Assembly: GCA_022712735.1 (NCBI GenBank)
Contig: JAFLKA010000492.1
Location: 1 to 18,465 of the forward strand
DNA from: Marinosulfonomonas sp.
GTDB lineage: Bacteria; Pseudomonadota; Alphaproteobacteria; Rhodobacterales; Rhodobacteraceae
DNA: 18,465 nucleotides
Direction of reading: 5' to 3'
Shown: positions 7,503-14,386 of the stretch, piece by piece
How the letters are laid out: every line of letters begins with the position of its first letter
How positions within the stretch are numbered: the stretch's first letter is position 1
Made by a program: the position numbers and the translations under genes
Notes under the pieces: generated by a model
Database searches by the model: none
What the model was told of the DNA's origin: nothing
What the model saw: only the letters and a program-made list of their open reading frames with translations

Positions 7503-8504
7503 ATGAAAAAAACTGTTGATCCGCTATCCTCTGTCACTGACGCGCTGACCTGTTTTCAAAACGGTCTTGCGCAAATGCAAACTGCCATCGCCGCGCCGGA
7601 ACTGGCGCAGGCCGTCACTGGTGCTGCCGAACTTATCTTTAATATGAAGGGGCGGTTAATCCTGTCTGGCATCGGCAAAAGCGGCCATATCGCCCGCAAG
7701 CTGGCCGCGACATTTGCCTCCACTGGCACACCCGCCTTTTTCATTCATGCATCCGAGGCCAGCCACGGCGATCTGGGCATGATCCAGAGTGACGACGTGT
7801 TGCTATTGCTGTCATGGTCCGGTGAAACCAAAGAATTGGCCGACATCATCGCCTATGGCCTACGGTTCGATGTGCCGATAATCGGCATCACGGGGCGGGC
7901 GAACAGCACATTGGCAAACAAAGCGCAGTTTCCTATCGTGCTGCCCAAGTCCGAGGAGGCCTGCCCGCATAATCTTGCTCCGACCACATCGACGCTATTG
8001 CAACTGGCGATGGGCGATGCGTTGGCGGTGACGTTACTGCGGATGCGCGGCTTCACCGAGGAAAGTTTCCGCAATTTCCACCCGGGTGGCAAGTTGGGAT
8101 CAGCCCTGATGCCAGTGCGCGATATCATGCACAAAGGTGCGGATCTACCGCTGGTGGCGCTGGACGCGCCGGTGATCGAGGTGATTTCCGAGATTTCCGC
8201 CAAGGGGTTTGGCATTGTCGGAATGCAGAACCCCGATGGATCACTTGCGGGGGTGATTACGGATGGCGATATCCGGCGATATCTGGAAAGCAACGCGCAA
8301 GGGACCCTGCAATCGGTGATTGGGGACGCCAAGGCCGTTAGCTTGATGACCAAAGGCGGCGTAACGATTGACCCTGACCGTTTATGCGCACGGGCACTGA
8401 ATGTGATGCAGACAAAGCGGATCACAGCGGCCTTTGTTATAGACGGCGGCATACCCGTCGGGCTGATCACTGTGCATCAGCTGCTGCAACAGGGCGTTGC
8501 ATAG
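7503..8504 (+). CDS. kdsD: KpsF/GutQ-type sugar-phosphate isomerase (SIS + two CBS domains), arabinose-5-phosphate isomerase-like
   Basis: 333-residue cytosolic aldose-ketose isomerase. A SIS domain (about 40-175) is followed by a CBS pair (about 207-330), the full architecture of E. coli KdsD/GutQ. The four residues I recall as catalytic in E. coli KdsD align at the same numbers here: Lys59 (GIGKSG), Glu111, Glu152 (EEACPHNLAPT) and His193 (HPGGKLG); conserved His88 (SHGD) is also present. These proteins interconvert D-ribulose 5-phosphate and D-arabinose 5-phosphate for Kdo synthesis; some copies serve capsule or polyol pathways. It lies 32 nt after the duplicated-protein gene on the same strand, with a poor ribosome binding site. 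It could be the housekeeping Kdo enzyme placed by chance or a pathway-specific isomerase. The symbol reflects family, not proven role. Confidence 0.88.
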   Translation: MKKTVDPLSSVTDALTCFQNGLAQMQTAIAAPELAQAVTGAAELIFNMKGRLILSGIGKSGHIARKLAATFASTGTPAFFIHASEASHGDLGMIQSDDVLLLLSWSGETKELADIIAYGLRFDVPIIGITGRANSTLANKAQFPIVLPKSEEACPHNLAPTTSTLLQLAMGDALAVTLLRMRGFTEESFRNFHPGGKLGSALMPVRDIMHKGADLPLVALDAPVIEVISEISAKGFGIVGMQNPDGSLAGVITDGDIRRYLESNAQGTLQSVIGDAKAVSLMTKGGVTIDPDRLCARALNVMQTKRITAAFVIDGGIPVGLITVHQLLQQGVA

Positions 8505-8561
8505 CCCCAGAATGGTTTCGCTATAAATGGGCGGCACGCCTCACGCATGTTGAGGTTAATG

Positions 8562-9689
8562 CTACTGCCCTTTGTTCAGGGCTTCTAGGCGTTCAAGATT
8601 AGCAATCGAGCTCAGCATCAAACGGTCTTGGCTCCAGTCGCTCTGATCTTGTATCGCAATTGTTGATACCGCGATCAAACCGATCAGCAATGCCATCAGC
8701 CAGCGTTTCGGACGATTGGATTGCATTTCTCCTTGCGATCTACACAGAGATTCAATTCTTTGCTGCAATAGCCTGACCCCATCGACACCAAATATTTTGC
8801 GCTCACACTGGACCAGTGCGACGCTCGGCAACACAATTCTATTGCGCGGGTGTTTGGCCAAACTGTCATAGCAAACCCGCAGTAAACAATCGCAATATGC
8901 CCGCACATTAATATGGTTGTGTTGCAGAACCTGTTGGTCGCACGCCAGTTCCCGCAATTGTTCGATCTGGCGCTTCCAGAAATAAATAACGGGGTTCCAG
9001 AAAAACACGGATTTCAACAATTCCAGCCCGATCTCCCATTCCACATCCCGCTGGCGAAAGTGCTGGAGTTCATGGGCGAGCGCGATTTTCAGATCTTCAC
9101 TTCGTGACAGCATTGCGGACGGGATTACTATGTAGCGTCTCCGTAGGCTGCGGGCAGAAAATGGCACTGATGTGGTATCAGACAAGCGTAGATACAGGGT
9201 GCCAAAGCGGCGCCAAGGATAACTGCGGCCAATGATATTTCGCAGTTGAAACCCGGCAATAACACACCGCAGGAAAAAACCCAGACATCCGGCAATCATC
9301 AGTGCCGCAACCATGAAACCCAACCACCCCGTTGGCTGTAGAAGGTTCACACGCAAGGTATCACGCAACCTTAAAGCCTGTTCAAATTCAACGGCCTGCA
9401 TTTCAAAGGTGCCATTCAGGTATTGGGCCAAAACAAAGTCTGACAGATTTAGTGAAAATCCGGCAGGGATGGCGCCATACTGGCCTGCCAGATTGAAACC
9501 TAATACAAAAAGCGGGCTGAACAATATCGCCAGAAAGACGCAATTTAACAGGCGCAGTTGGGTGGAGTAGGCATATTTCATGCCAGATCGGTTTAGTAGA
9601 AACCGCACAATCAGCCAAAGGGAAAACGAAATCACCAGAAGAATATTGATGTTGATATAGGCATTAAAAATCGAGCTAGCTTGTATCAT
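8562..9689 (-). CDS. BlaR1-like M56-family membrane metalloprotease, short form
   Basis: 375-residue membrane protein. The zinc-protease motif is HELQH (206-210), with a third ligand candidate Glu247 in RELACD. Predicted membrane segments lie at about 12-32, 48-68 and 123-150, with hydrophobic stretches near 226-240 and 333-346. In BlaR1/MecR1 an extracellular penicillin-binding sensor domain follows the last membrane helix, giving about 585-600 residues. Here only about 30 residues follow it, so no beta-lactam sensor is present. In the known system the protease is activated by its sensor and causes cleavage of the paired repressor. The gene overlaps the upstream BlaI-type gene by 14 nt. Base composition looks more AT-rich than the flanking operons (not computed), which may hint at separate acquisition. 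Confidence 0.85.
   Translation of the reverse strand: MIQASSIFNAYININILLVISFSLWLIVRFLLNRSGMKYAYSTQLRLLNCVFLAILFSPLFVLGFNLAGQYGAIPAGFSLNLSDFVLAQYLNGTFEMQAVEFEQALRLRDTLRVNLLQPTGWLGFMVAALMIAGCLGFFLRCVIAGFQLRNIIGRSYPWRRFGTLYLRLSDTTSVPFSARSLRRRYIVIPSAMLSRSEDLKIALAHELQHFRQRDVEWEIGLELLKSVFFWNPVIYFWKRQIEQLRELACDQQVLQHNHINVRAYCDCLLRVCYDSLAKHPRNRIVLPSVALVQCERKIFGVDGVRLLQQRIESLCRSQGEMQSNRPKRWLMALLIGLIAVSTIAIQDQSDWSQDRLMLSSIANLERLEALNKGQ
8567..8582. other. Short hairpin at the convergent ends of the isomerase and M56 genes
   Basis: GCCCT (8567-8571) and AGGGC (8578-8582) form a 5-bp stem over a 6-nt loop at the very end of the M56 gene, about 60 nt past the isomerase stop. No T-tract follows on either strand. 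It may be a weak terminator or chance. The remaining 57 bp between the two stops (8505-8561) show nothing else. Confidence 0.2.
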
Positions 9690-10074
9690 TTTTCAACCTC
9701 TTTTCGATCAAGGCCCGAATTTCCTCTAGCGCGTCTTCTGTCATGTCTGAATCATCGACAAGCCGTGCAACCAGAATGGACGGCGTATTATCGAACAGAT
9801 TCTCCGACAGTTTTTTCAGCGAGCGCGATTGATACGCGTCTTTTTCCAGCAAGGGTTTATAGATAAATATTTTGCCCTGTTTGGTGCTGGCGACAAATCC
9901 TTTTTGTTCAAGAATCCGCAAAATCGTGGCGGCAGAAGTATAGGCAAGGTTGCGCGCCGGAGCCATTTTGGCCAACACGTCGCGCACAGATCCTTGCTCA
10001 AGCTGCCAAAGCAGGGTCATGAATTCCAGTTCGACCTCGGTCAAAAATTCAGATTTTTTATCTTTCATTCGCAT
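9676..10074 (-). CDS. BlaI/MecI/CopY-family transcriptional repressor
   Basis: About 132 residues from the chosen start. The N-terminal winged helix spans roughly residues 8-80 (LTEVELEFMTLLWQL, then TSAATILRILEQKGFV and KQGKIFIYKPLL). A helical dimerisation tail follows (LSENLFDNTPSILVARLVDD), the region cleaved in BlaI/MecI on induction. The frame extends to an ATG at 10104, but family members begin about where MRMKDKKSEF begins. An AGG at 10079-10081 sits just before the ATG at 10074, and a second ATG at 10068 is equally possible. It is paired with the M56 protease gene, the standard repressor/protease arrangement. No beta-lactamase or PBP gene is in the window, so its target is unknown. 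I found no TACA...TGTA operator upstream. Confidence 0.88.
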   Translation of the reverse strand: MRMKDKKSEFLTEVELEFMTLLWQLEQGSVRDVLAKMAPARNLAYTSAATILRILEQKGFVASTKQGKIFIYKPLLEKDAYQSRSLKKLSENLFDNTPSILVARLVDDSDMTEDALEEIRALIEKRLKNDTS

Positions 10075-10171
10075 CTTGCCTAGTAACCTTGCCTGTAAAA
10101 CCATTCACCCAAGCCACTAAATACGAAAGCGCTAGTTTTCCCAAGGGTTTTTTCACCCGCTCTATGTGCCT

Positions 10172-10450
10172 TCACACCTTCCAAAAACAAAATGCCCCCC
10201 AGCAAATACTGAACCCCAATGGAAACCATAGTGGTTCGCCCATAATCCCCAGCCACGCCAGAAAAATGTATGCTGTGCCCAGAAACGTGATGAACAACCG
10301 GTCCCCGCGGGTGGTTGTCAGGCCCAAAATCCCCTTGCGTTCCCCCCCGCCCGGGTGGCGAATTTCAATAACTGTCAGCACCGCCATTGCCGAAAATATC
10401 CCGATAAAGACAAACGCTGTTGGCCACGTCCACGCCATCCAACCCAGCAT
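10172..10450 (-). CDS. glpU: GlpU-like small integral membrane protein (DUF2160)
   Basis: 92-residue hydrophobic protein that I recognise as the DUF2160 family found with glycerol-type ABC importers. Three membrane segments are visible: about 5-28, 50-69 and 72-90. A conserved polar stretch EIRHPGGGERKGILGL sits between the first and second. The start codon overlaps the GlpQ stop by 1 nt (TAATG), so the protein is coupled to the permease. Its biochemical role is not known to me; a transporter accessory or assembly role is inferred from linkage. It is the last gene of the operon; the 97 nt to the BlaI-type gene hold only a weak GGGT/ACCC hairpin, so read-through into blaI is possible. Confidence 0.85.
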   Translation of the reverse strand: MLGWMAWTWPTAFVFIGIFSAMAVLTVIEIRHPGGGERKGILGLTTTRGDRLFITFLGTAYIFLAWLGIMGEPLWFPLGFSICWGAFCFWKV

Positions 10451-11247
10451 TACACCCTCCCCAGAGCAAAGCCCTTGGCGATGTTGTTACGCACGAAATA
10501 AATCACAATCGCACCTGGGATGATGGTCAGGGTGCCAGCGGCGGCCAGCAGCCCCAGTTCGTAACCGGCGCTAGACGCGGTTTTGGTCATGGTGGCGGCA
10601 ATCGGTTTAGCCGAAACAGACGTCAGGGTTTTGGCCAGCAACAGTTCCACCCACGAGAACATAAAGCAGAAAAACGCGGCCACCCCGACGCCGGATTTAA
10701 TCGTAGGCAGGAAAATCGTGGTGAAAAAACGCGGGAAGGAATAGCCATCAACATAGGCAGTTTCGTCCAGTTCTTTGGGCACCCCGCTCATGAACCCCTC
10801 TAATATCCAGACCGCCAGCGGGATGTTGAACAGGCAATGCGCCAAGGCGACTGCCAGATGTGTGTCGAACAACCCGACAGCTGAATAGAGCTGGAAGAAC
10901 GGCAGCGCAAACACCGCCGCCGGTGCCATCCGGTTTGTCAGCAACCAAAAGAACAGCTGTTTGTCGCCCAGAAAGCTGAAGCGCGAAAAGGCATAGGCGG
11001 CAGGCAGGGCCACGGTCAGCGAAATCATCGTGTTCAAGGTGACATACATGATCGAGTTGAAGTAGCCCCAATACCATGTTGGATCGGTGAAAATCACCTT
11101 GTAGTTGGCCAGCGTAAATTTTTGCGGAAACAGGGAAAACCCTGACAGGATTTCGCCGGTTGTTTTGAAGCTCATCGAGACCAGCCAATAGATCGGCAAC
11201 ATCAGAAACAGGATGTATAGTATCGGGATCAGGCTGCGTTTTTTCAT
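10450..11247 (-). CDS. glpQ: ABC transporter permease, GlpQ-like (CUT1/polyol type)
   Basis: 265-residue inner-membrane permease with about six transmembrane helices; the first is at about 7-26. The cytoplasmic EAA loop that docks on the ATPase reads ELDETAYVDGYSFPRFFTTIFLP, ending in the typical FxxIxLP. This is the shorter, MalG-like partner of the pair. A strong Shine-Dalgarno (AAAGGAGGG) precedes the ATG after a 15-nt gap from GlpP. With GlpP it should form the heterodimeric channel for a small polyol delivered by the binding protein. Substrate identity is not readable from the permease. Confidence 0.92.
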   Translation of the reverse strand: MKKRSLIPILYILFLMLPIYWLVSMSFKTTGEILSGFSLFPQKFTLANYKVIFTDPTWYWGYFNSIMYVTLNTMISLTVALPAAYAFSRFSFLGDKQLFFWLLTNRMAPAAVFALPFFQLYSAVGLFDTHLAVALAHCLFNIPLAVWILEGFMSGVPKELDETAYVDGYSFPRFFTTIFLPTIKSGVGVAAFFCFMFSWVELLLAKTLTSVSAKPIAATMTKTASSAGYELGLLAAAGTLTIIPGAIVIYFVRNNIAKGFALGRV

Positions 11248-11262
11248 CTTGTTCCCTCCTTT

Positions 11263-12126
11263 CTAGTTGCTGTCTTGCTTGTTCATCAGCGTATAGAACA
11301 GCCATGAAACCAGAAGCGTGATTGCGAAATATATCAGTGACATGGCCGCCGCTGGGCCCAAGTCAAACTGCCCCAGCGCGATCTTGACCAGATCAATTGA
11401 CAACAGTGTGGTGGAATTGCCCGGGCCACCGCCGGTCAACACAAACACCTCGGTATAGATGTTGAAACTGTCCATAAACCGCAGCAGAATTGCGATGGTC
11501 AGAACCTGCTTCATTTTCGGCAGCTGGATGTATCTGAACACCGCCCAACTGGACGCGCTATCAATTTTGGCAGCCTGATAATAGGCATCAGGAATCGACA
11601 CCAGACCGGCATAGCTGAGCAGCACAACCAGAGATGTCCAGTGCCACACGTCCATGATGATAATCGTTGCCCACGCCGCAAACGGGCTTTGGGTCATGTC
11701 GTAATCAATGCCTAGGGTTGTGTTCATCAGATACCCTAGCAGGCCGATGTCCGGCAGGGTAAAAATGTTCCACATTGCGCCTACCACATTCCACGGGATC
11801 AGCATTGGTAACGCCATCAGCACCAGACAGATCGACACCCAGAATCCTTCGCGGGGCATGGCCAGTGCGATCATGATGCCCAGCGGAACCTCGATTGCCA
11901 GAATAAGACCGGTGAACAGGAATTGTCGGCCCAGCGCCGCATGGAACCTGTCAGAGTTCAGCAGGCTCTCAAACCAGCCCATGCCCTCCCAGAAAAACAG
12001 GTTATTGCCAAAGGTTTCCTGAACCGAATAATTCACCACCGTCATCATCGGGATCAGCGCGTTGAACGCCACCAGCAACAAAACAGGGGCCACGAAAAAC
12101 CAGCCTTTTTGGTGTTGTTTTTTCAT
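11263..12126 (-). CDS. glpP: ABC transporter permease, GlpP-like (CUT1/polyol type)
   Basis: 287-residue inner-membrane permease, the MalF-like partner without the extra N-terminal helices. It starts with a basic cytoplasmic MKKQHQKG, then a membrane helix at about 9-30. Five further helices follow. The EAA loop is AYYQAAKIDSASSWAVFRYIQLP, and the conserved periplasmic FVLTGGGPGNST motif of CUT1 permeases is present. The start codon overlaps the stop of the second ATPase by 4 nt (ATGA). Together with GlpQ it forms the transmembrane pathway of the importer. Confidence 0.93.
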   Translation of the reverse strand: MKKQHQKGWFFVAPVLLLVAFNALIPMMTVVNYSVQETFGNNLFFWEGMGWFESLLNSDRFHAALGRQFLFTGLILAIEVPLGIMIALAMPREGFWVSICLVLMALPMLIPWNVVGAMWNIFTLPDIGLLGYLMNTTLGIDYDMTQSPFAAWATIIIMDVWHWTSLVVLLSYAGLVSIPDAYYQAAKIDSASSWAVFRYIQLPKMKQVLTIAILLRFMDSFNIYTEVFVLTGGGPGNSTTLLSIDLVKIALGQFDLGPAAAMSLIYFAITLLVSWLFYTLMNKQDSN

Positions 12127-13205
12127 GCGCCTGCTCCTGCGGCCTGACTTGCGATCCAGCCGTCCCGATACAGGCGGGTCTGATTCTGCTGAAAGCCAAG
12201 GGTAACTGTTGCGCCCTGCTCGGGCGCCTCACCAATTACGATGACCTTGATCTTGGTGTCGCCCGCACGGGCCTCGACCACGTAATGATGACCAACATCG
12301 GCCACTTTGGTGATCTGTGCCTCAATATCGCCCGCACCAGTTTTTACATATTCAGGCCGAACACCGATTTCGGTCATGCCGCCCTCGCCGCTAAACGGCC
12401 CTTCCAATGACACATGCTGGCCGTTAAAAAACGCCTGCCCTTCTCGCACCTCGCACGGCAGAATATTCATTCCGGGTGAACCAATGAAGTGGCCAACAAA
12501 CGTGTGGGTCGGGCGGTCAAACAACTCGACCGGCGTGCCGATCTGCACGATCTCGCCATCCTGCATCACCACCACCTGATCGGCAAATGTCATCGCTTCG
12601 GTCTGGTCATGGGTCACATAGATCATCGTGGCGCGCACCCGCTGGTGCAGCTCTTTCAGCTTTGATCGCAGCTTCCATTTTAGGTGCGGATCAATCACGG
12701 TCAGCGGCTCGTCAAACATCACCACATTCACATCATCGCGCACCAAACCACGACCCATTGAAATCTTTTGCTTGTTGTCCGGTGACAGCCCAGCGGCGCG
12801 CAGCTTCAGCATATCACCGACTTCCAGCATCTCGGCAATCTCGTTCACGCGCTTGGCAACAGTCGGCTCGTCCACACCGCGATTGCGCAGTGGAAAAGCA
12901 AGGTTATCGTAGACCGTCATCGTATCGTAGATCACCGGAAACTGGAAAACCTGCGCGATGTTGCGCTGATCTGGCGGCAGGTCGGTGACATCAACATCAT
13001 CAAACAGGATACGCCCTTCGGACGGGGTGAGCAGCCCTGAAATGATGTTCAACAGCGTGGTTTTCCCGCAACCCGATGGCCCCAGTAACGCATATGCCCC
13101 GCCATCCTCCCACGTCAGGTCAATTTCCTTTAACGCATAATCCTCCGGCACCTTCGGGTTCGGGTAATAGCTGTGCCGCAGATTTGAAAGTGTGATTTTT
13201 GCCAT
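12123..13205 (-). CDS. glpT: ABC transporter ATP-binding protein, GlpT-like, with degenerate signature motif
   Basis: 360-residue MalK-type ATPase. Walker A is GPSGCGKT (42-49), the Q-loop is VFQFPV near 96-101, Walker B is VVMFDEP (161-167), and the H-loop His199 is in VTHDQTEAM. The C-terminal regulatory OB-fold region spans about 245-350. The signature that should read LSGGQ is LSPDNKQ (140-146), so it cannot form the normal contact with ATP bound to its partner. I recall a similar non-canonical signature in other GlpT-type proteins, so this is probably a family trait rather than decay. It lies 12 nt after the first ATPase and pairs with it as a heterodimer. The symbol follows the rhizobial glycerol transporter and is not the GlpT phosphate antiporter of E. 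coli. Confidence 0.92.
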   Translation of the reverse strand: MAKITLSNLRHSYYPNPKVPEDYALKEIDLTWEDGGAYALLGPSGCGKTTLLNIISGLLTPSEGRILFDDVDVTDLPPDQRNIAQVFQFPVIYDTMTVYDNLAFPLRNRGVDEPTVAKRVNEIAEMLEVGDMLKLRAAGLSPDNKQKISMGRGLVRDDVNVVMFDEPLTVIDPHLKWKLRSKLKELHQRVRATMIYVTHDQTEAMTFADQVVVMQDGEIVQIGTPVELFDRPTHTFVGHFIGSPGMNILPCEVREGQAFFNGQHVSLEGPFSGEGGMTEIGVRPEYVKTGAGDIEAQITKVADVGHHYVVEARAGDTKIKVIVIGEAPEQGATVTLGFQQNQTRLYRDGWIASQAAGAGA

Positions 13206-13217
13206 GCCTTGCCCCCC

Positions 13218-14282
13218 TTATGCTACGCGCGTGCCGTTGGCCGCGAAATAGAAACACTTGGATGTATCCATGAAAAACGTGCAGTCCTCGCCGATCCGAT
13301 AAGGGTAAACCCCACGGGAAAGTGATACCCATTTATTGGTCCCCAGTTTAAAATGGGCCGAGCTGTTGGAGCCACTTAGCTCTGTCACCTGCACCCTTCC
13401 TGTCAGCGCAACTTCATCGTCCAGATGGCGCAACGGCGAGACATGGACGGGACGAACCGCAACGGTATATTCACCGTCCTTCAACCCCAGCGCATCACCG
13501 GTTAGCGGCCAGCGCGTATCGTCATTCAAGATCGCCTGATCACCTTGCTTGCTGATCACGGATGAATTAATCGGCGGATCAGAAAACACCGCTGCCGACA
13601 CCAGATCATGCGGGGCGCGGTAAATATCGGCGGTTGGGCCAAACTGGGTGACATATCCGTCGTTCATCAAGGCGGTGTAGCCGCCCAGCAACAGGGCCTC
13701 TTCCGGCTCGGACGTGGCATAAACCACCACCGCCCCACGGCCCGCAAACAGTTCGGGCAACTGGTCGCGCAATTCTTCGCGCAGTTTGTAGTCAAGGTTG
13801 GCCAAAGGCTCGTCCAGAAACACCGCTTTGCTTTCCTTGGCAATTGCCCGCGCCAAGGCGGTGCGTTGCTGTTGGCCGCCGGATAATTCATGCGGGCGCC
13901 GGTTTAACATCGGGCGCAATTGCAAAATGTCGGCGGCTTCTTCGACCCGCCCCTGAATTTCGGATTTGGCCATGCCTGCCACTTTTAGCGGCGAGGCGAT
14001 ATTATCAAAAACCGTCATGTGGGCGTAGTTCACAAAGAACTGGTGCACAAAACTGATATTGCGTTTTTGCGTCGATAGGCGTGTCACATCCTGCCCATCC
14101 ATGAAAATCTGGCCGCTGCTGATTTTATCCAGACCCGCCATCAGTTTGATCAACGAGGTTTTGCCAGCGCCGGTTTCGCCAAGCAGGACGTTGAAATGCC
14201 CCGGCTCAAGGCGCAGCGATGTTTCTTTGATATGGGTAATCGCGCCGACGCGTTTGGTGATGCTTTTTAGTTCAAGCGTCAT
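13218..14282 (-). CDS. glpS: ABC transporter ATP-binding protein, GlpS-like, lacking the H-loop histidine
   Basis: 354-residue MalK-type ATPase. Walker A is GETGAGKT (35-42), the Q-loop Gln81 is in FVHQFFV, the signature ELSGGQQQR is intact (LSGGQ 133-137) and Walker B is AVFLDEP (153-159). At the H-loop the sequence is YATSEPEEA, with Ser191 where His is expected. A C-terminal regulatory domain follows from about 235. I placed the start at 14282 (MTLELKSITK) because GAGGAAG lies five bases upstream; a longer frame reaching 14369 would add a non-homologous leader through two hairpins. Its intact signature complements GlpT's intact H-loop, predicting one active and one degenerate ATP site per dimer. 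The first 104 nt upstream separate it from the binding-protein gene. Confidence 0.92.
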   Translation of the reverse strand: MTLELKSITKRVGAITHIKETSLRLEPGHFNVLLGETGAGKTSLIKLMAGLDKISSGQIFMDGQDVTRLSTQKRNISFVHQFFVNYAHMTVFDNIASPLKVAGMAKSEIQGRVEEAADILQLRPMLNRRPHELSGGQQQRTALARAIAKESKAVFLDEPLANLDYKLREELRDQLPELFAGRGAVVVYATSEPEEALLLGGYTALMNDGYVTQFGPTADIYRAPHDLVSAAVFSDPPINSSVISKQGDQAILNDDTRWPLTGDALGLKDGEYTVAVRPVHVSPLRHLDDEVALTGRVQVTELSGSNSSAHFKLGTNKWVSLSRGVYPYRIGEDCTFFMDTSKCFYFAANGTRVA

Positions 14283-14322
14283 TTTATCTTCCTCAATGCG
14301 GCGGGTAATTTCGTTATCTGCA

Positions 14323-14348
14323 TCCGAGGCCCCACATGGGGCCCCGGA
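14323..14348. repeat. Strong hairpin downstream of the binding-protein gene
   Basis: GGCCCC (14328-14333) and GGGGCC (14338-14343) pair over the loop ACAT, extended by TCCG (14323-14326) with CGGA (14345-14348) across one mismatch. This is a 10-pair GC-rich stem without a T-tract in the 104-nt gap between the binding-protein and first ATPase genes. A non-terminating hairpin here usually protects the upstream mRNA from 3' decay, raising binding-protein levels over those of membrane components. That role is inferred. Confidence 0.6.
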
Positions 14349-14352
14349 CAGT

Positions 14353-14373
14353 TGGCTTGCAAGAACCAAGCCA
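14353..14373. repeat. Second hairpin in the same gap
   Basis: TGGCTTG (14353-14359) and CAAGCCA (14367-14373) form a perfect 7-bp stem over a 7-nt loop, 13 nt after the binding-protein stop on the - strand and 4 nt before the GC-rich hairpin. No U-run follows. Two stacked stems make attenuation or mRNA stabilisation between the first and second genes likely. Confidence 0.5.
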
Positions 14374-14386
14374 GTCAGGGAGGCAA

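Noticed and set aside
10075..10171. Rho-independent terminator or BlaI operator after the DUF2160 gene
   Set aside because: Only a 4-bp GGGT/ACCC stem with an A-rich loop is seen, and no TACA...TGTA dyad; not enough to call.
10420..11305. Frames of 127 aa (+) and 185 aa (-) overlapping the GlpQ-like permease
   Set aside because: Their translations are histidine/arginine/glutamine rich with no family pattern; the permease frame explains the DNA.
14283..14369. Upstream extension of the first ATPase to an ATG at 14369
   Set aside because: The extra 29 codons run through both intergenic hairpins and match no ABC ATPase N-terminus; the ATG at 14282 has a good ribosome binding site.
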